Source of the DNA: Hyphomicrobiales bacterium
GTDB taxonomy: Bacteria > Pseudomonadota > Alphaproteobacteria > Rhizobiales > Beijerinckiaceae
DNA length: 58,739 bases
Assembly: GCA_026400565.1 (NCBI GenBank)
Contig: JAPLOV010000191.1
Span: 1-58,739, forward strand
Direction: 5' to 3'
Shown one piece after another: positions 41,258 through 50,024 of the stretch (positions are counted from its first letter, which is position 1; each line of letters starts with the position of its first letter). The notes beneath the pieces are model-generated. The model was not told where the DNA came from, searched no databases, and saw nothing but the letters and a program-made list of their open reading frames with translations. The translations under genes were made by a program, and so were the position numbers.

Positions 41258-42157
41258 TCAGAACGTCCATCGCTGGGCCCGCTGGATCAGGAAATCGCGG
41301 AAGGCCTGCACCCGCGCAACGGTTTTCATCTCTTCGGGATAGACCAGATAGCTGTCGAGCGACGGCATCTCGACCTCGCGCAGCACCTGCACCAGCGGCG
41401 AACCCTGCTCGACCAGATAATCCGGCAGGACGGCGATGCCGGCCCCGTGCTCCACGGCATTGCGCAGCGCCGCGATGTTGTTGACCAGCAGATGCGGCAC
41501 GCGCGGATTGCGCGGATCACGCCCGGCATTGCCCAGCCAGTGCACCGACAGAAGATAGGATGGCGACTGGCCGCCGAAGGACAGGATGCGGTGGTTGTCG
41601 AGCTCATCCAGCGATTTTGGCTCGCCATAGCGCTTGATGTAGGCCGGCGCGGCATAGCAATGGAAATGCACCGTGAACAGCTTGCGCTGGATCAGGTCCG
41701 GCTGCTGCGGCTGGCGCAGGCGGATGGCGATGTCGGCCTGCCGCATCGACAGGTCGAGTTCCTCGTCGGTCAGGATCAGTTCAACGCGCACATCGGGATA
41801 GGCGTCGAGGAAATCACTCAGGCGCGGGGCCAGCCAGCGGCTGCCCAGCCCCACCGTCGTGGTCACCTTGAGTTCGCCCGACGGATGCTCGCGCGTCTCG
41901 GTAAGCTGCGCCTTGGTCTTTTCGAGGCGCTGCGTCATGTCGCGCGCGGCGCGCCACAACAATTCGCCCTGCTCGGTGAGGATCAGGCCCCGTGTGTGCC
42001 GGTGGAACAGCGGCGCGCGCACCTCGCGTTCCAGCGCACTGATCTGCCGGCTGACAGCGGACTGGCTGAGCCCGAGCGTGTCGCCTGCCTTGGTGAAGGA
42101 GCCGGACTCCGCCACGGTGTAGAAGATCCGGATCCTGTCCCAGTCCATTGCCTGCAT
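41258..42157 (-). CDS. lsrB: LysR-type regulator LsrB/VtlR
   Basis: The 299-residue protein begins MQAMDWDRIRIFYTVAESGS and has SQSAVSRQISALE in the winged helix, then VTTTVGLGSRWLAPRLSDFL, RLRQPQQPDLIQRKLFTVHF and the end RVQAFRDFLIQRAQRWTF. These are hallmark stretches of LsrB (Sinorhizobium) and VtlR (Brucella, Agrobacterium). LsrB is linked to oxidative stress and trxB, while VtlR activates AbcR small RNAs. It follows trxB on the same strand, as in rhizobia. Only one cysteine (Cys167) is present, although redox sensing by several cysteines has been described for Sinorhizobium LsrB. Confidence 0.88.
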   Translation of the reverse strand: MQAMDWDRIRIFYTVAESGSFTKAGDTLGLSQSAVSRQISALEREVRAPLFHRHTRGLILTEQGELLWRAARDMTQRLEKTKAQLTETREHPSGELKVTTTVGLGSRWLAPRLSDFLDAYPDVRVELILTDEELDLSMRQADIAIRLRQPQQPDLIQRKLFTVHFHCYAAPAYIKRYGEPKSLDELDNHRILSFGGQSPSYLLSVHWLGNAGRDPRNPRVPHLLVNNIAALRNAVEHGAGIAVLPDYLVEQGSPLVQVLREVEMPSLDSYLVYPEEMKTVARVQAFRDFLIQRAQRWTF

Positions 42158-42176
42158 TGCCCCCGAGCAGATCGCT

Positions 42177-42193
42177 CATGCGTTTTGTGCATG
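42177..42193. promoter_or_regulatory. Palindrome upstream of lsrB
   Basis: CATGC and GCATG arms flank a 7-base GTTTTGT spacer, 20-36 bp upstream of the lsrB ATG. LysR-family genes are commonly autoregulated from such sites. The outer CATG ends are shared with the dyad at the small-RNA promoter, but the centres differ. Confidence 0.3.
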
Positions 42194-42345
42194 TTGGGGC
42201 GGAATCATCCACTGCGTCAAGCTGATGACAGATGCACAATCCATGAATTGCGCTGATGGGTTCGATCACTTTGGCCGGATACGGCCCGCCGGGAGAGCCT
42301 TGCACGGGTGGAAACAGCCACAAAAGCCCCCGCGGGCGACCCGCT

Positions 42346-43320
42346 CTACTCCGCAGCCATCCGCCCCGATTCCTGCGCTGCCAGCCACTTCTCGGCTTCC
42401 AGCGCGGCCATGCAGCCAAGGCCTGCTGCCGTCACAGCCTGGCGATAGGTGTCATCGGCCACATCGCCGGCGGCAAAGACGCCGGGGATATTGGTCGCAG
42501 TCGAATTCGGTTTGGTGATGATGTAACCCGAATCCTTCATCGCCACCTGCCCGATGAACAGGTCGGTCGACGGCTTGTGGCCGATGGCAACGAAGACACC
42601 GTCGGTCTTCACATCCGACAGGGCGCCTGTCTTGAGGTTCTTCAGGCGCACATGCGTGACGCCGGGGGTGCCTTCCCCACCGGGCAGCACGCCGCAGATT
42701 TCGTCCACCGCAGAGTCCCAGATCACGTCGATCTTGGGGTGCTTCAGCAGGCGATCCTGCAGGATCTTCTCGGCTTTCAGGCTGTCACGGCGATGCACCA
42801 GCGTCACCTTGCTGGCCAGATTGGCGAGATAGAGGCTTTCCTCAACGGCCGAGTTGCCGCCACCAACCACGACCACCTCGCGGTTGCGGAAGAAAAAGCC
42901 GTCGCAGGTCGCGCAGGCCGAGACGCCGAAGCCCTGGAAGCTATGCTCGGACGGGATGCCGAGCCATTTGGCCTGGGCACCGGTGGCGATCACCAGCGCC
43001 TCGCACGAATATGTGTCGCCGCCATCGCCCCGGAGGCGGAACGGATGGCTGCCGAGGTCGACCTTCGAGATGTGATCGGAGATCATGATCGTGCCGACAT
43101 GGGCCGCCTGCTTCTGCATCTGCTCCATCAGCCACGGGCCCTGGATGACATCGGCAAAGCCGGGGTAGTTCTCCACATCGGTGGTGATCATCAACTGCCC
43201 GCCCGGCTGGAAGCCGGACACCAGCACCGGCGCAAGCATGGCGCGGGCGGCATAAATCGCAGCGGTGTAGCCGGCAGGGCCGGAGCCGACGATCATCAAT
43301 CTGGCATGGACATGGGCCAT
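42346..43320 (-). CDS. trxB: Thioredoxin-disulfide reductase
   Basis: This FAD enzyme passes electrons from NADPH to thioredoxin. It has the FAD fold GSGPAGYTAAIYAARA, redox pair Cys136 and Cys139 in ACATCDGFF, the NADPH fold GGGNSAVEESLYLA with HRRD, and the C-terminal GVFAAGDVADDTYRQAV motif, in 324 residues. A strong GAGGAG lies 6 nt before ATG 43320. It sits between the ELM1-family gene and lsrB, all on the minus strand. Confidence 0.96.
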   Translation of the reverse strand: MAHVHARLMIVGSGPAGYTAAIYAARAMLAPVLVSGFQPGGQLMITTDVENYPGFADVIQGPWLMEQMQKQAAHVGTIMISDHISKVDLGSHPFRLRGDGGDTYSCEALVIATGAQAKWLGIPSEHSFQGFGVSACATCDGFFFRNREVVVVGGGNSAVEESLYLANLASKVTLVHRRDSLKAEKILQDRLLKHPKIDVIWDSAVDEICGVLPGGEGTPGVTHVRLKNLKTGALSDVKTDGVFVAIGHKPSTDLFIGQVAMKDSGYIITKPNSTATNIPGVFAAGDVADDTYRQAVTAAGLGCMAALEAEKWLAAQESGRMAAE

Positions 43321-43344
43321 GGTGTTCTCCTCAGACCTTCAAGG

Positions 43345-44322
43345 TCAGGCGATGCGCGTCATAGGCGGCCATCGCGGCGCGGGCGATCTCTGTGGTGCTA
43401 TCCTATCTATGGGTTCGTAGCGTGACCCGACAAGATGACCCTCGAAACGATGCACAACTCCGTGATCGGCCAGCCCGTTGAGGAACTTGCCGATCTTGCC
43501 GTGTCCTCCCGAGGGCTCGAACACGAGCACCGGCACACCCGTTGCCGCCGCCTCGCCGATCATGTTGACGCTGTCGGCGGTAACAACGATGGCGTCGGCA
43601 TGGGCCAACAGCGCAATGTAGGGGTTGGGACCGGTGCCATCCCACCACCAGCCGCCGGCCCGGACGAAGGTCTCGCCCACCAGCGCAGCCAGCGCCTCCG
43701 GCGTGCGGCGCGAGCGCGAGCCCATCAGCACGGCACCGCTGGCCGCAAGCTGGTTGAGCCCCTGTACCAGCCGCGTGATGTCCTCCGGCTTGAACCGGTG
43801 ATGGCGGCTGTCCCCGCCCACCAGTACGGCCAAGCGCGGGCCATCCTTCAACGCAGTGATGGGCGCCGGCGGGTTCTGGCGTGCGGCAGCCAGCGCAGCC
43901 GCGCTGACCTTGTGCGGCGAAACCAGCGTGGTCATCACGTTGGGCCCACGCAGCCGGTCATGGGCCGGCACCCAGATGAAATCGGCAGTCTTGGGGCCAG
44001 TGCGCGGATCTTTCAGGAAGATCGTGAACGTGCGTCCGCCCGACAGCCGCTTCACGGCGCGGACATAGGGCACCGCGCGCCGACCCGAGGCAATCAGCAG
44101 ATCAGGCCACGGTGGCCGGATCGGGCTGCCAGGCCTGCCTGGAGCCTCGCGCGGATCAATCGGCCCGCGCGGCATCAGCCAGGTGAACGGTGCCGCCGGC
44201 CTGACCACGCGCTGCTCCGGCTCAAGGCCCATGGCCCCGGCCACGCCCACGCACTGGGCAAGATCGCCGGCCTTGCCGTCGGTGATGATCCAGGCTGTGG
44301 GCGTCACGCGGTCCGGCTCCAT
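43345..44322 (-). CDS. ELM1/GtrOC1 family nucleotide-sugar-type protein, C-terminus altered by a 5-bp duplication
   Basis: The protein begins MEPDRVTPTAWIITDGKAGD and has LIASGRRAVPYVRAV, FLKDPRTGP, VLVGGDSRHHRF and VTADSVNMIGEAAATGVPVL, matching the ELM1 (mitochondrial fission ELM1-like, DUF1022) family of putative glycosyltransferases. The final frame reads SRYEPIDRIAPQRSPAPRWP and stops at 43345. In another frame the expected end, STTEIARAAMAAYDAHRLTL, continues to 43331. Removing one copy of a GATAG duplication (plus strand CTATC twice, 43398-43407) restores it. The original stop would then be 10 nt before trxB. ATG 44322 is likeliest; 44334 is an in-frame alternative. Confidence 0.75.
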   Translation of the reverse strand: MEPDRVTPTAWIITDGKAGDLAQCVGVAGAMGLEPEQRVVRPAAPFTWLMPRGPIDPREAPGRPGSPIRPPWPDLLIASGRRAVPYVRAVKRLSGGRTFTIFLKDPRTGPKTADFIWVPAHDRLRGPNVMTTLVSPHKVSAAALAAARQNPPAPITALKDGPRLAVLVGGDSRHHRFKPEDITRLVQGLNQLAASGAVLMGSRSRRTPEALAALVGETFVRAGGWWWDGTGPNPYIALLAHADAIVVTADSVNMIGEAAATGVPVLVFEPSGGHGKIGKFLNGLADHGVVHRFEGHLVGSRYEPIDRIAPQRSPAPRWPPMTRIA

Positions 44323-44547
44323 TCGGGGCAGCATCTCATGGCACAGCAGGCCCGGTTCGATGTGCTGCCGCTTGTGTGGCAAAGATCGGGGGGCTATGCC
44401 AGCCCGATGGTCGTTGCGCGTGCAATGGCGTGTTGATGGCGGCCTTGGCAAGGCCGGATCATCGCGCCGGCTGCCCGCGACAGGACCGGAAGCCCGGACC
44501 GGTCGCGCCCCCTGCGGGCAGTCCGTCCATCTGGAGGTACACCCCGC

Positions 44548-45009
44548 TTGCCCGCCCGTCTCGACGACACTGACCGACTGATCCTCAAGCTGTTGCAGCA
44601 TGATGGCCGCATGACCAATGTCGAACTGGCATCACGGCTCGGTATGTCGCCGCCGCCATGCCTGCGTCGGGTGCGCGCCCTTGAGGAGGCCGGCTTCATC
44701 AGGGGTTACCGGGCGCTGATCGACGAAAAGCGGCTTGGCTTCGAGGTGCCGTTCTTCGCGTTCGTGCATCTGGCCAGTCAGGCGGGGCCTGATCTCGATG
44801 CCTTCATCGCCCATATCCGGGCCATGCCGGCGGTGCGGGCAAGCTGGACCTTGTCAGGCGACATGGATTTCATGCTCCAGTGCGTCGCGCCGGACATGAA
44901 AGCCTTCCAGGCCTTCGTCGCCGACATGACCGACCTGCCCAACGTGCGCAATGTCCGCACGGCGCTGGCGATTGGTCAGGTCAAGGACGAGGGCGCGGCG
45001 CCGCTCTGA
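44548..45009 (+). CDS. Lrp/AsnC-family transcriptional regulator
   Basis: The 153-residue protein has an N-terminal HTH (LDDTDRLILKLLQHDGRMTN, then SPPPCLRRVRALEEAGFIRG) and a C-terminal RAM/ferredoxin-like domain (VPFFAFVHLA to NVRTALAIGQV). The start is a TTG at 44548: GGAGG lies 10 nt upstream and no ATG is in frame nearby. It is divergent from the ELM1-trxB-lsrB group; an Lrp gene beside trxB and lsrB is also seen in rhizobia. Confidence 0.9.
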   Translation: MPARLDDTDRLILKLLQHDGRMTNVELASRLGMSPPPCLRRVRALEEAGFIRGYRALIDEKRLGFEVPFFAFVHLASQAGPDLDAFIAHIRAMPAVRASWTLSGDMDFMLQCVAPDMKAFQAFVADMTDLPNVRNVRTALAIGQVKDEGAAPL

Positions 45010-45020
45010 ACCGGCACGAT

Positions 45021-45518
45021 CTAGATCGCGCGGGCCAGCCAGGCGGCATAGTTGTTGCACAGGTTCGCCAGCCTCAGGGCTTCGCCGTCGATGTCGAGCC
45101 CCGAGCCACCTTGCGCCGCATCCTGCGACAGCAATTGCGGATGCCGGCCCAACACCGTGTTTCCCCGCACGATCAGCGCCTCGCCATCCATCTCGTCGCT
45201 GTCGCCGCTGCCGCTGCCAAAACCGAAGGCACCGCCGCCGGAGACCGACGCGAACCGCACGCTTCTGATGCTTACCACCAGATCGGGCGCATTGCGGACC
45301 CCGGCACGCCCGGCGAATTGCCGCCGCAAGGCCCCATCAAGGCTGGCAGCGATGCGGGCAGCGGACACACTGCCAGCACTTGCCCGATAGGCCGAGACAT
45401 CCACCCGGATGCGACCGAAAGCCTGCGTGCCGGCCTCGGCACGGCCTGCGCCAAGGCCTATCAGGGCAGCCGCGCCTGCCAACACCCCGCGGCGGGAGAT
45501 CATCTGCATCCTGGCCAT
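45021..45518 (-). CDS. Exported protein of unknown function
   Basis: The 165-residue product has a twin-arginine-like export signal (ISRRGVLAGAAALIGLGAGRAEA) and a mature region without cysteine pairs apart from one late Cys. The centre is Gly/Ser-rich (SGGGAFGFGSGSGDSD) between beta-like strands (DLVVSIRSVRFASV, GEALIVRGNTVLG). I recognise no family. Starts at 45518, 45509 and 45503 are all possible; the last has AGGATGCAG upstream. It lies between Lrp (convergent, 11 nt away) and greA. Confidence 0.7.
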   Translation of the reverse strand: MARMQMISRRGVLAGAAALIGLGAGRAEAGTQAFGRIRVDVSAYRASAGSVSAARIAASLDGALRRQFAGRAGVRNAPDLVVSIRSVRFASVSGGGAFGFGSGSGDSDEMDGEALIVRGNTVLGRHPQLLSQDAAQGGSGLDIDGEALRLANLCNNYAAWLARAI

Positions 45519-45612
45519 CCTGTCCTGCCGGCGCGCACATCACGCCTGACGTGCGCAGACTTCCGCGTGATCATGGCAATATCAAGAAACCGGCAACCAC
45601 CGCAGCCAGCCC

Positions 45613-46086
45613 TCAGCCGAAACGGACGGCGGTGACTTCGTAGGACTTGCCGCCGCCAGGGGTCGAGACCTGCACCGTATCGCCGATGGTCTTGCCGATC
45701 AGCGCACGCGCGATCGGTGAGCCGATCGAGAGCTTGCCGGAACGAACATCCGCTTCCGGCTCGCCGACAATCATGTATGTGCGCTCCTCCTCGGTGTCCT
45801 CGTCGATCAGCTTGACGGTCGCGCCGAACTTGATCCTGTCGCCGGACAGCTTCGACACATCGATGATCTCGGCCCGGCCGATCATCGATTCCAGTTCCAT
45901 GATCCGGCCTTCGTTCAGCGATTGCTGTTCCTTGGCCGAATGATACTCGGCATTCTCGGACAGATCGCCCAGCGCGCGCGCCTCGGAAATCGCCTGGATG
46001 ATGCGCTGGCGCTGCACCTGCATGCGGTCCTTGAGTTCGGCTTCCAGCGCGGCGAAACCGCTGATGGTGATGGGAACGCGGTCCAT
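45613..46086 (-). CDS. greA: Transcription elongation factor GreA
   Basis: GreA lets RNA polymerase cleave backtracked transcripts. The 157-residue protein has an N-terminal coiled coil ending in [15 protein letters not shown], the conserved acidic tip, and a C-terminal FKBP-like domain with [20 protein letters not shown]. The start [20 protein letters not shown] and length are typical. It is 98 nt from carB on the same strand, a common pairing in alphaproteobacteria. Confidence 0.97.
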   Translation of the reverse strand: MDRVPITISGFAALEAELKDRMQVQRQRIIQAISEARALGDLSENAEYHSAKEQQSLNEGRIMELESMIGRAEIIDVSKLSGDRIKFGATVKLIDEDTEEERTYMIVGEPEADVRSGKLSIGSPIARALIGKTIGDTVQVSTPGGGKSYEVTAVRFG

Positions 46087-46183
46087 GACCGGTCTCCTCT
46101 TTCAAAAAAGCTGGCCGTTGCAGGCAGGCGTGAGCCCGACTGCATCCGATGATGTTGATCGTTGGTGGTCCGCCCCGGTGCGC

Positions 46184-49100
46184 TCACGCAGCCGTGTCGA
46201 AATACGACTGGAGTGATCGTACCTCAAGATCGCCGCTGCGATAGGCCCTCATGCCCTCGGCTGCCGCGATCGCTCCAGACAAGGTGGTATAATAAGGCAC
46301 CTTGTGCAAGAGGGCGTTGCGGCGCAGTGACCGGCTGTCATTGAGCGCCTTGGGGCCTTCGGTCGTGTTGATCACCACGGCGATCTCGCCGTTCTTGATG
46401 GCATCGACGATATGGGGCCGGCCTTCCAGCACCTTGTTGACCCTGACAGGGGACAGGCCCTTCTCCTTGAGATAGCGCCAGGTGCCGCCGGTGGCGCTGA
46501 TCTTGTAGCCGAGTCCTTCCAGCATCCGCGCTGTGGCCAGGATGCGCGGCTTGTCGGCATCGCGCACCGAGATGAACACCGTGCCCGAGGTCGGCACCTT
46601 GGAGCCGGCACCGAGCTGGCTCTTGGCGAAGGCCACGTCGAAGGAGCGGTCGAGCCCGATGACCTCGCCGGTCGAGCGCATCTCCGGGCCAAGCAACACA
46701 TCGACACCGGGGAAGCGGGCGAACGGGAACACCGCCTCCTTGACGCCGACATGCTTCAGCACCTTCGGCTTCAGCCCGAACGAGGCCAGGCTCTCGCCGG
46801 CCATCACGCGGGCAGCAATCTTGGCGATGGGTTCGCCGATCACCTTGGCCACGAACGGCACGGTCCGCGAGGCGCGCGGGTTGACCTCGAGCACGTAGAT
46901 CTCGTCATCCTTGATGGCATATTGAACGTTCATCAGGCCGCCGACCTCCAGCGCAATCGCCATGGCGCGGGTCTGCCGTTCAAGTTCAGCCAGCATGTCC
47001 GGCGACAGCGAGCGCGGCGGCAGCGAGCAGGCGCTGTCACCGGAATGGATGCCCGCCTCCTCGATGTGCTCCATGATACCGGCAATGTAGGCCGTCTTGC
47101 CATCGGCCAGACAGTCAACGTCAACCTCGATGGCATCGGACAGGTAGCGATCGAAGAGCAGAGGATTCTTGCCCAGCACCATGTTGATCTGGCCGGTCTT
47201 GTCGTTGGGATACTTGGCCTTGACCTCGGAGGGGATCAGCGAGGGCAAGGTGCCGAGCAGGTAATCCTCGAACTGCGCCTCATCCCGGATGATGGCCATG
47301 GCCCTGCCACCCAGCACGTAGGACGGGCGCACCACGAAGGGCAGGCCCAGTTCGGAAGCGATCATCCGGCTCTGTTCGACCGAATAGGCAATGCCGTTCT
47401 TGGGCTGCTTGAGCCCGAGCTTGTCGAGCAGGCGCTTGAAGCGGTCGCGGTCCTCGGCCAGGTCGATGGCATCGGGTGAGGTGCCGAGGATCGGGATCCC
47501 GGCCTCTTCCAGCGCATGGGCAAGCTTGAGCGGCGTCTGTCCGCCAAACTGCACGATCACGCCGTGCAAGGTGCCGTTCTTCTGCTCGGCATGCAGGATT
47601 TCGAGCACGTCCTCGGCCGTAAGCGGCTCGAAATAGAGCCGGTCGGAGGTGTCATAGTCGGTCGAGACGGTCTCGGGGTTGCAGTTGACCATGATCGTCT
47701 CGTAGCCCGCATCGCGCAGCGCGAAACAGGCATGGCAGCAACAATAGTCGAACTCGATGCCCTGCCCGATCCGGTTTGGACCGCCGCCCAGGATCACCAC
47801 CTTCTTCCGGTCAGTTGGCCTGGTCTCGTCAGCCATCACGCCGGCAAAAGGTGGCGCATAGGTCGAATACATGTAGGCCGTGGGCGAGGCGAACTCGGCA
47901 GCGCAGGTGTCGATGCGTTTGTAGACCGGACGCACATCGAGGCTTTGGCGCAGCTTCGTCACCTCGCCATCGCTCTTGCCCGCGAGCGCCGCCAGCCGCT
48001 TGTCGGAGAAGCCCATCGACTTCAGCTGCCGGAAAGCGCCCGGCGTGGTTGGCAGGCCATGGGCCCGCACCTTGTTTTCCATGTCGACGATGCCGCGCAA
48101 CTGCTCGATCAGCCAGGGGTCGATCTTGCAGCTGTCGAAGATCTCCTCGTCGCTGAAGCCAAGCCGCATGGCCTGCGCGACCTGAAGCAGCCGGTCAGGC
48201 GTCGGCGTGCCGATGGCAGCCTTGATGGCATTGCGGTCATCGCCCTGGCCAAGGCCCTCGATCTCGATCTCGTCGAGCCCGTCGAGCCCCGTCTCCAGCG
48301 AGCGCAGCGCCTTCTGCAACGATTCCTGGAAGGTCCGGCCAATGGCCATGCTCTCGCCAACCGACTTCATCGAGGTGGTCAGCGTGGTCTCCGAGCCCGG
48401 AAACTTCTCGAAGGCGAAACGCGGGATCTTGGTGACGATGTAATCGATGGTCGGCTCGAAAGAGGCCGGGGTCGCGCCACCAGTGATGTCGTTGGCGATC
48501 TCGTCGAGCGTATAGCCCACGGCCAGACGCGCCGCGACCTTGGCAATCGGAAAGCCCGTGGCCTTGGAGGCCAGCGCCGAGGAGCGCGAGACGCGGGGGT
48601 TCATCTCGATGACGATCATCCGGCCGTTTTCGGGGTTGACCGCGAACTGCACGTTCGAGCCGCCAGTCTCGACGCCGATCTCGCGCAGGACCGCCAGCGA
48701 GGCGTCACGCATGATCTGGTATTCCTTGTCGGTGAGCGTCAGCGCCGGCGCAATGGTGATCGAATCGCCGGTGTGCACACCCATCGGATCGAGGTTCTCG
48801 ATCGAGCAGATGATGATGCAGTTGTCGTGCTTGTCGCGCACGACCTCCATCTCGTATTCCTTCCAGCCGAGCACGCTTTCCTCGATCAGGACTTCGGAGG
48901 TCGGCGAGGCATCGATGCCGCGTTCGACGATCTCGATGAATTCTGCCTTGTTGTAGGCAATGCCGCCACCGGTTCCGCCCATGGTAAAGGACGGACGGAT
49001 GATGGCCGGCAGCCCGATGTCCTCGAGCGCCTCCAGCGCCTGGCCAAGTGTCTTGATGTGGTGCGAGCGGCAGGTTTCGAGGCCGATCCGCGCCATCGCT

Positions 49101-49501
49101 TCCTTGAACAGTTCCCGGTCCTCGGCCATGTCGATCGCCTCGGCGGTCGCCCCGATCATCTCGACGCCGAACTTTTCAAGCACGCCCATCTTTTTCAGAG
49201 ACAGCGCGCAGTTCAGCGCCGTCTGGCCGCCCATGGTCGGCAGCAGCGCATCGGGGCGCTCCTTCTCGATGATCTTCGCCACGATTTCCGGCGTGATCGG
49301 CTCGACATAGGTGGCATCGGCGAGATCAGGGTCGGTCATGATCGTGGCCGGGTTCGAATTGACCAGCACGACGCGGTAGCCTTCAGCTTTCAGCGCCTTC
49401 ACGGCCTGGGTGCCCGAGTAGTCGAACTCGCAGGCCTGTCCGATGATGATCGGACCGGCACCAATGATCAGGATCGATGAGATGTCTGTACGTTTTGGCA
49501 T
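46184..49501 (-). CDS. carB: Carbamoyl-phosphate synthase large subunit
   Basis: CarB makes carbamoyl phosphate from bicarbonate, ATP and ammonia for arginine and pyrimidine synthesis. The 1105-residue protein has two ATP-grasp halves ([20 protein letters not shown] at the N-terminus and [20 protein letters not shown] in the middle), [34 protein letters not shown] and a C-terminal MGS-like regulatory domain. ATG 49501 matches [17 protein letters not shown]; upstream codons are unrelated. It is fully intact over 3.3 kb. Confidence 0.97.
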   Translation of the reverse strand: MPKRTDISSILIIGAGPIIIGQACEFDYSGTQAVKALKAEGYRVVLVNSNPATIMTDPDLADATYVEPITPEIVAKIIEKERPDALLPTMGGQTALNCALSLKKMGVLEKFGVEMIGATAEAIDMAEDRELFKEAMARIGLETCRSHHIKTLGQALEALEDIGLPAIIRPSFTMGGTGGGIAYNKAEFIEIVERGIDASPTSEVLIEESVLGWKEYEMEVVRDKHDNCIIICSIENLDPMGVHTGDSITIAPALTLTDKEYQIMRDASLAVLREIGVETGGSNVQFAVNPENGRMIVIEMNPRVSRSSALASKATGFPIAKVAARLAVGYTLDEIANDITGGATPASFEPTIDYIVTKIPRFAFEKFPGSETTLTTSMKSVGESMAIGRTFQESLQKALRSLETGLDGLDEIEIEGLGQGDDRNAIKAAIGTPTPDRLLQVAQAMRLGFSDEEIFDSCKIDPWLIEQLRGIVDMENKVRAHGLPTTPGAFRQLKSMGFSDKRLAALAGKSDGEVTKLRQSLDVRPVYKRIDTCAAEFASPTAYMYSTYAPPFAGVMADETRPTDRKKVVILGGGPNRIGQGIEFDYCCCHACFALRDAGYETIMVNCNPETVSTDYDTSDRLYFEPLTAEDVLEILHAEQKNGTLHGVIVQFGGQTPLKLAHALEEAGIPILGTSPDAIDLAEDRDRFKRLLDKLGLKQPKNGIAYSVEQSRMIASELGLPFVVRPSYVLGGRAMAIIRDEAQFEDYLLGTLPSLIPSEVKAKYPNDKTGQINMVLGKNPLLFDRYLSDAIEVDVDCLADGKTAYIAGIMEHIEEAGIHSGDSACSLPPRSLSPDMLAELERQTRAMAIALEVGGLMNVQYAIKDDEIYVLEVNPRASRTVPFVAKVIGEPIAKIAARVMAGESLASFGLKPKVLKHVGVKEAVFPFARFPGVDVLLGPEMRSTGEVIGLDRSFDVAFAKSQLGAGSKVPTSGTVFISVRDADKPRILATARMLEGLGYKISATGGTWRYLKEKGLSPVRVNKVLEGRPHIVDAIKNGEIAVVINTTEGPKALNDSRSLRRNALLHKVPYYTTLSGAIAAAEGMRAYRSGDLEVRSLQSYFDTAA

Positions 49502-50024
49502 CGGGCAACCCCGGCGCGGGGGGGCCGGGCTTTCAGGTTCGCGCACCGCCATCCCGAACGGCTGACCATCGGGGCGGTGCAAGCATGGCAAAGCGTGAGT
49601 GCTGAGCCGTGCCTATAGACTGAGCGCAAAGCCAGCGAAAGGGGTGAGATGCGCGGCAGGCTGCATTTCGGTGGGCAGCCGCCGCCACGCAGAACGGGAC
49701 TATCCCAGGGCGATGATCCTGTTCGCATGTCCTGTCTGGCTCCGCGCCGGGTTTTCAGCCGCGTTGAATGGGCCTGTCTTGTCCTGAAGAAGGCTTCCCC
49801 GGGCACCGCCTTGCGCGGGCCTGCGGCGAACCACCGGCTTTCGCGCTGGCGTCCAGTGCGCGACGCTCGTCCAGTGCGCGACGCTCGTCCGCCCGTGCGA
49901 CCGCGCGTGCGGGGAGCGCAGGCGCGCGTGCGGGAAGCAAAGGACCAGGGTTGAACCTTCAAGGTCGTCCCGGATCACCGCCTCAAATTGGGCACTCATC
50001 AGGCAGCTGGTAGCCAAACGAAAA
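49502..50024. other. Gap upstream of carB with an 18-bp tandem repeat
   Basis: I see no convincing gene in this 523-bp stretch. At 49850-49890 an 18-bp unit (CGTCCAGTGCGCGACGCT) occurs twice in tandem plus five bases of a third copy, followed by more CG-rich degenerate copies of GCGCGTGCGGGA type. Open frames here have repetitive Arg/Ala/Ser composition and no ribosome-binding site that stands out. The carB promoter should lie in the left half. Confidence 0.5.
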
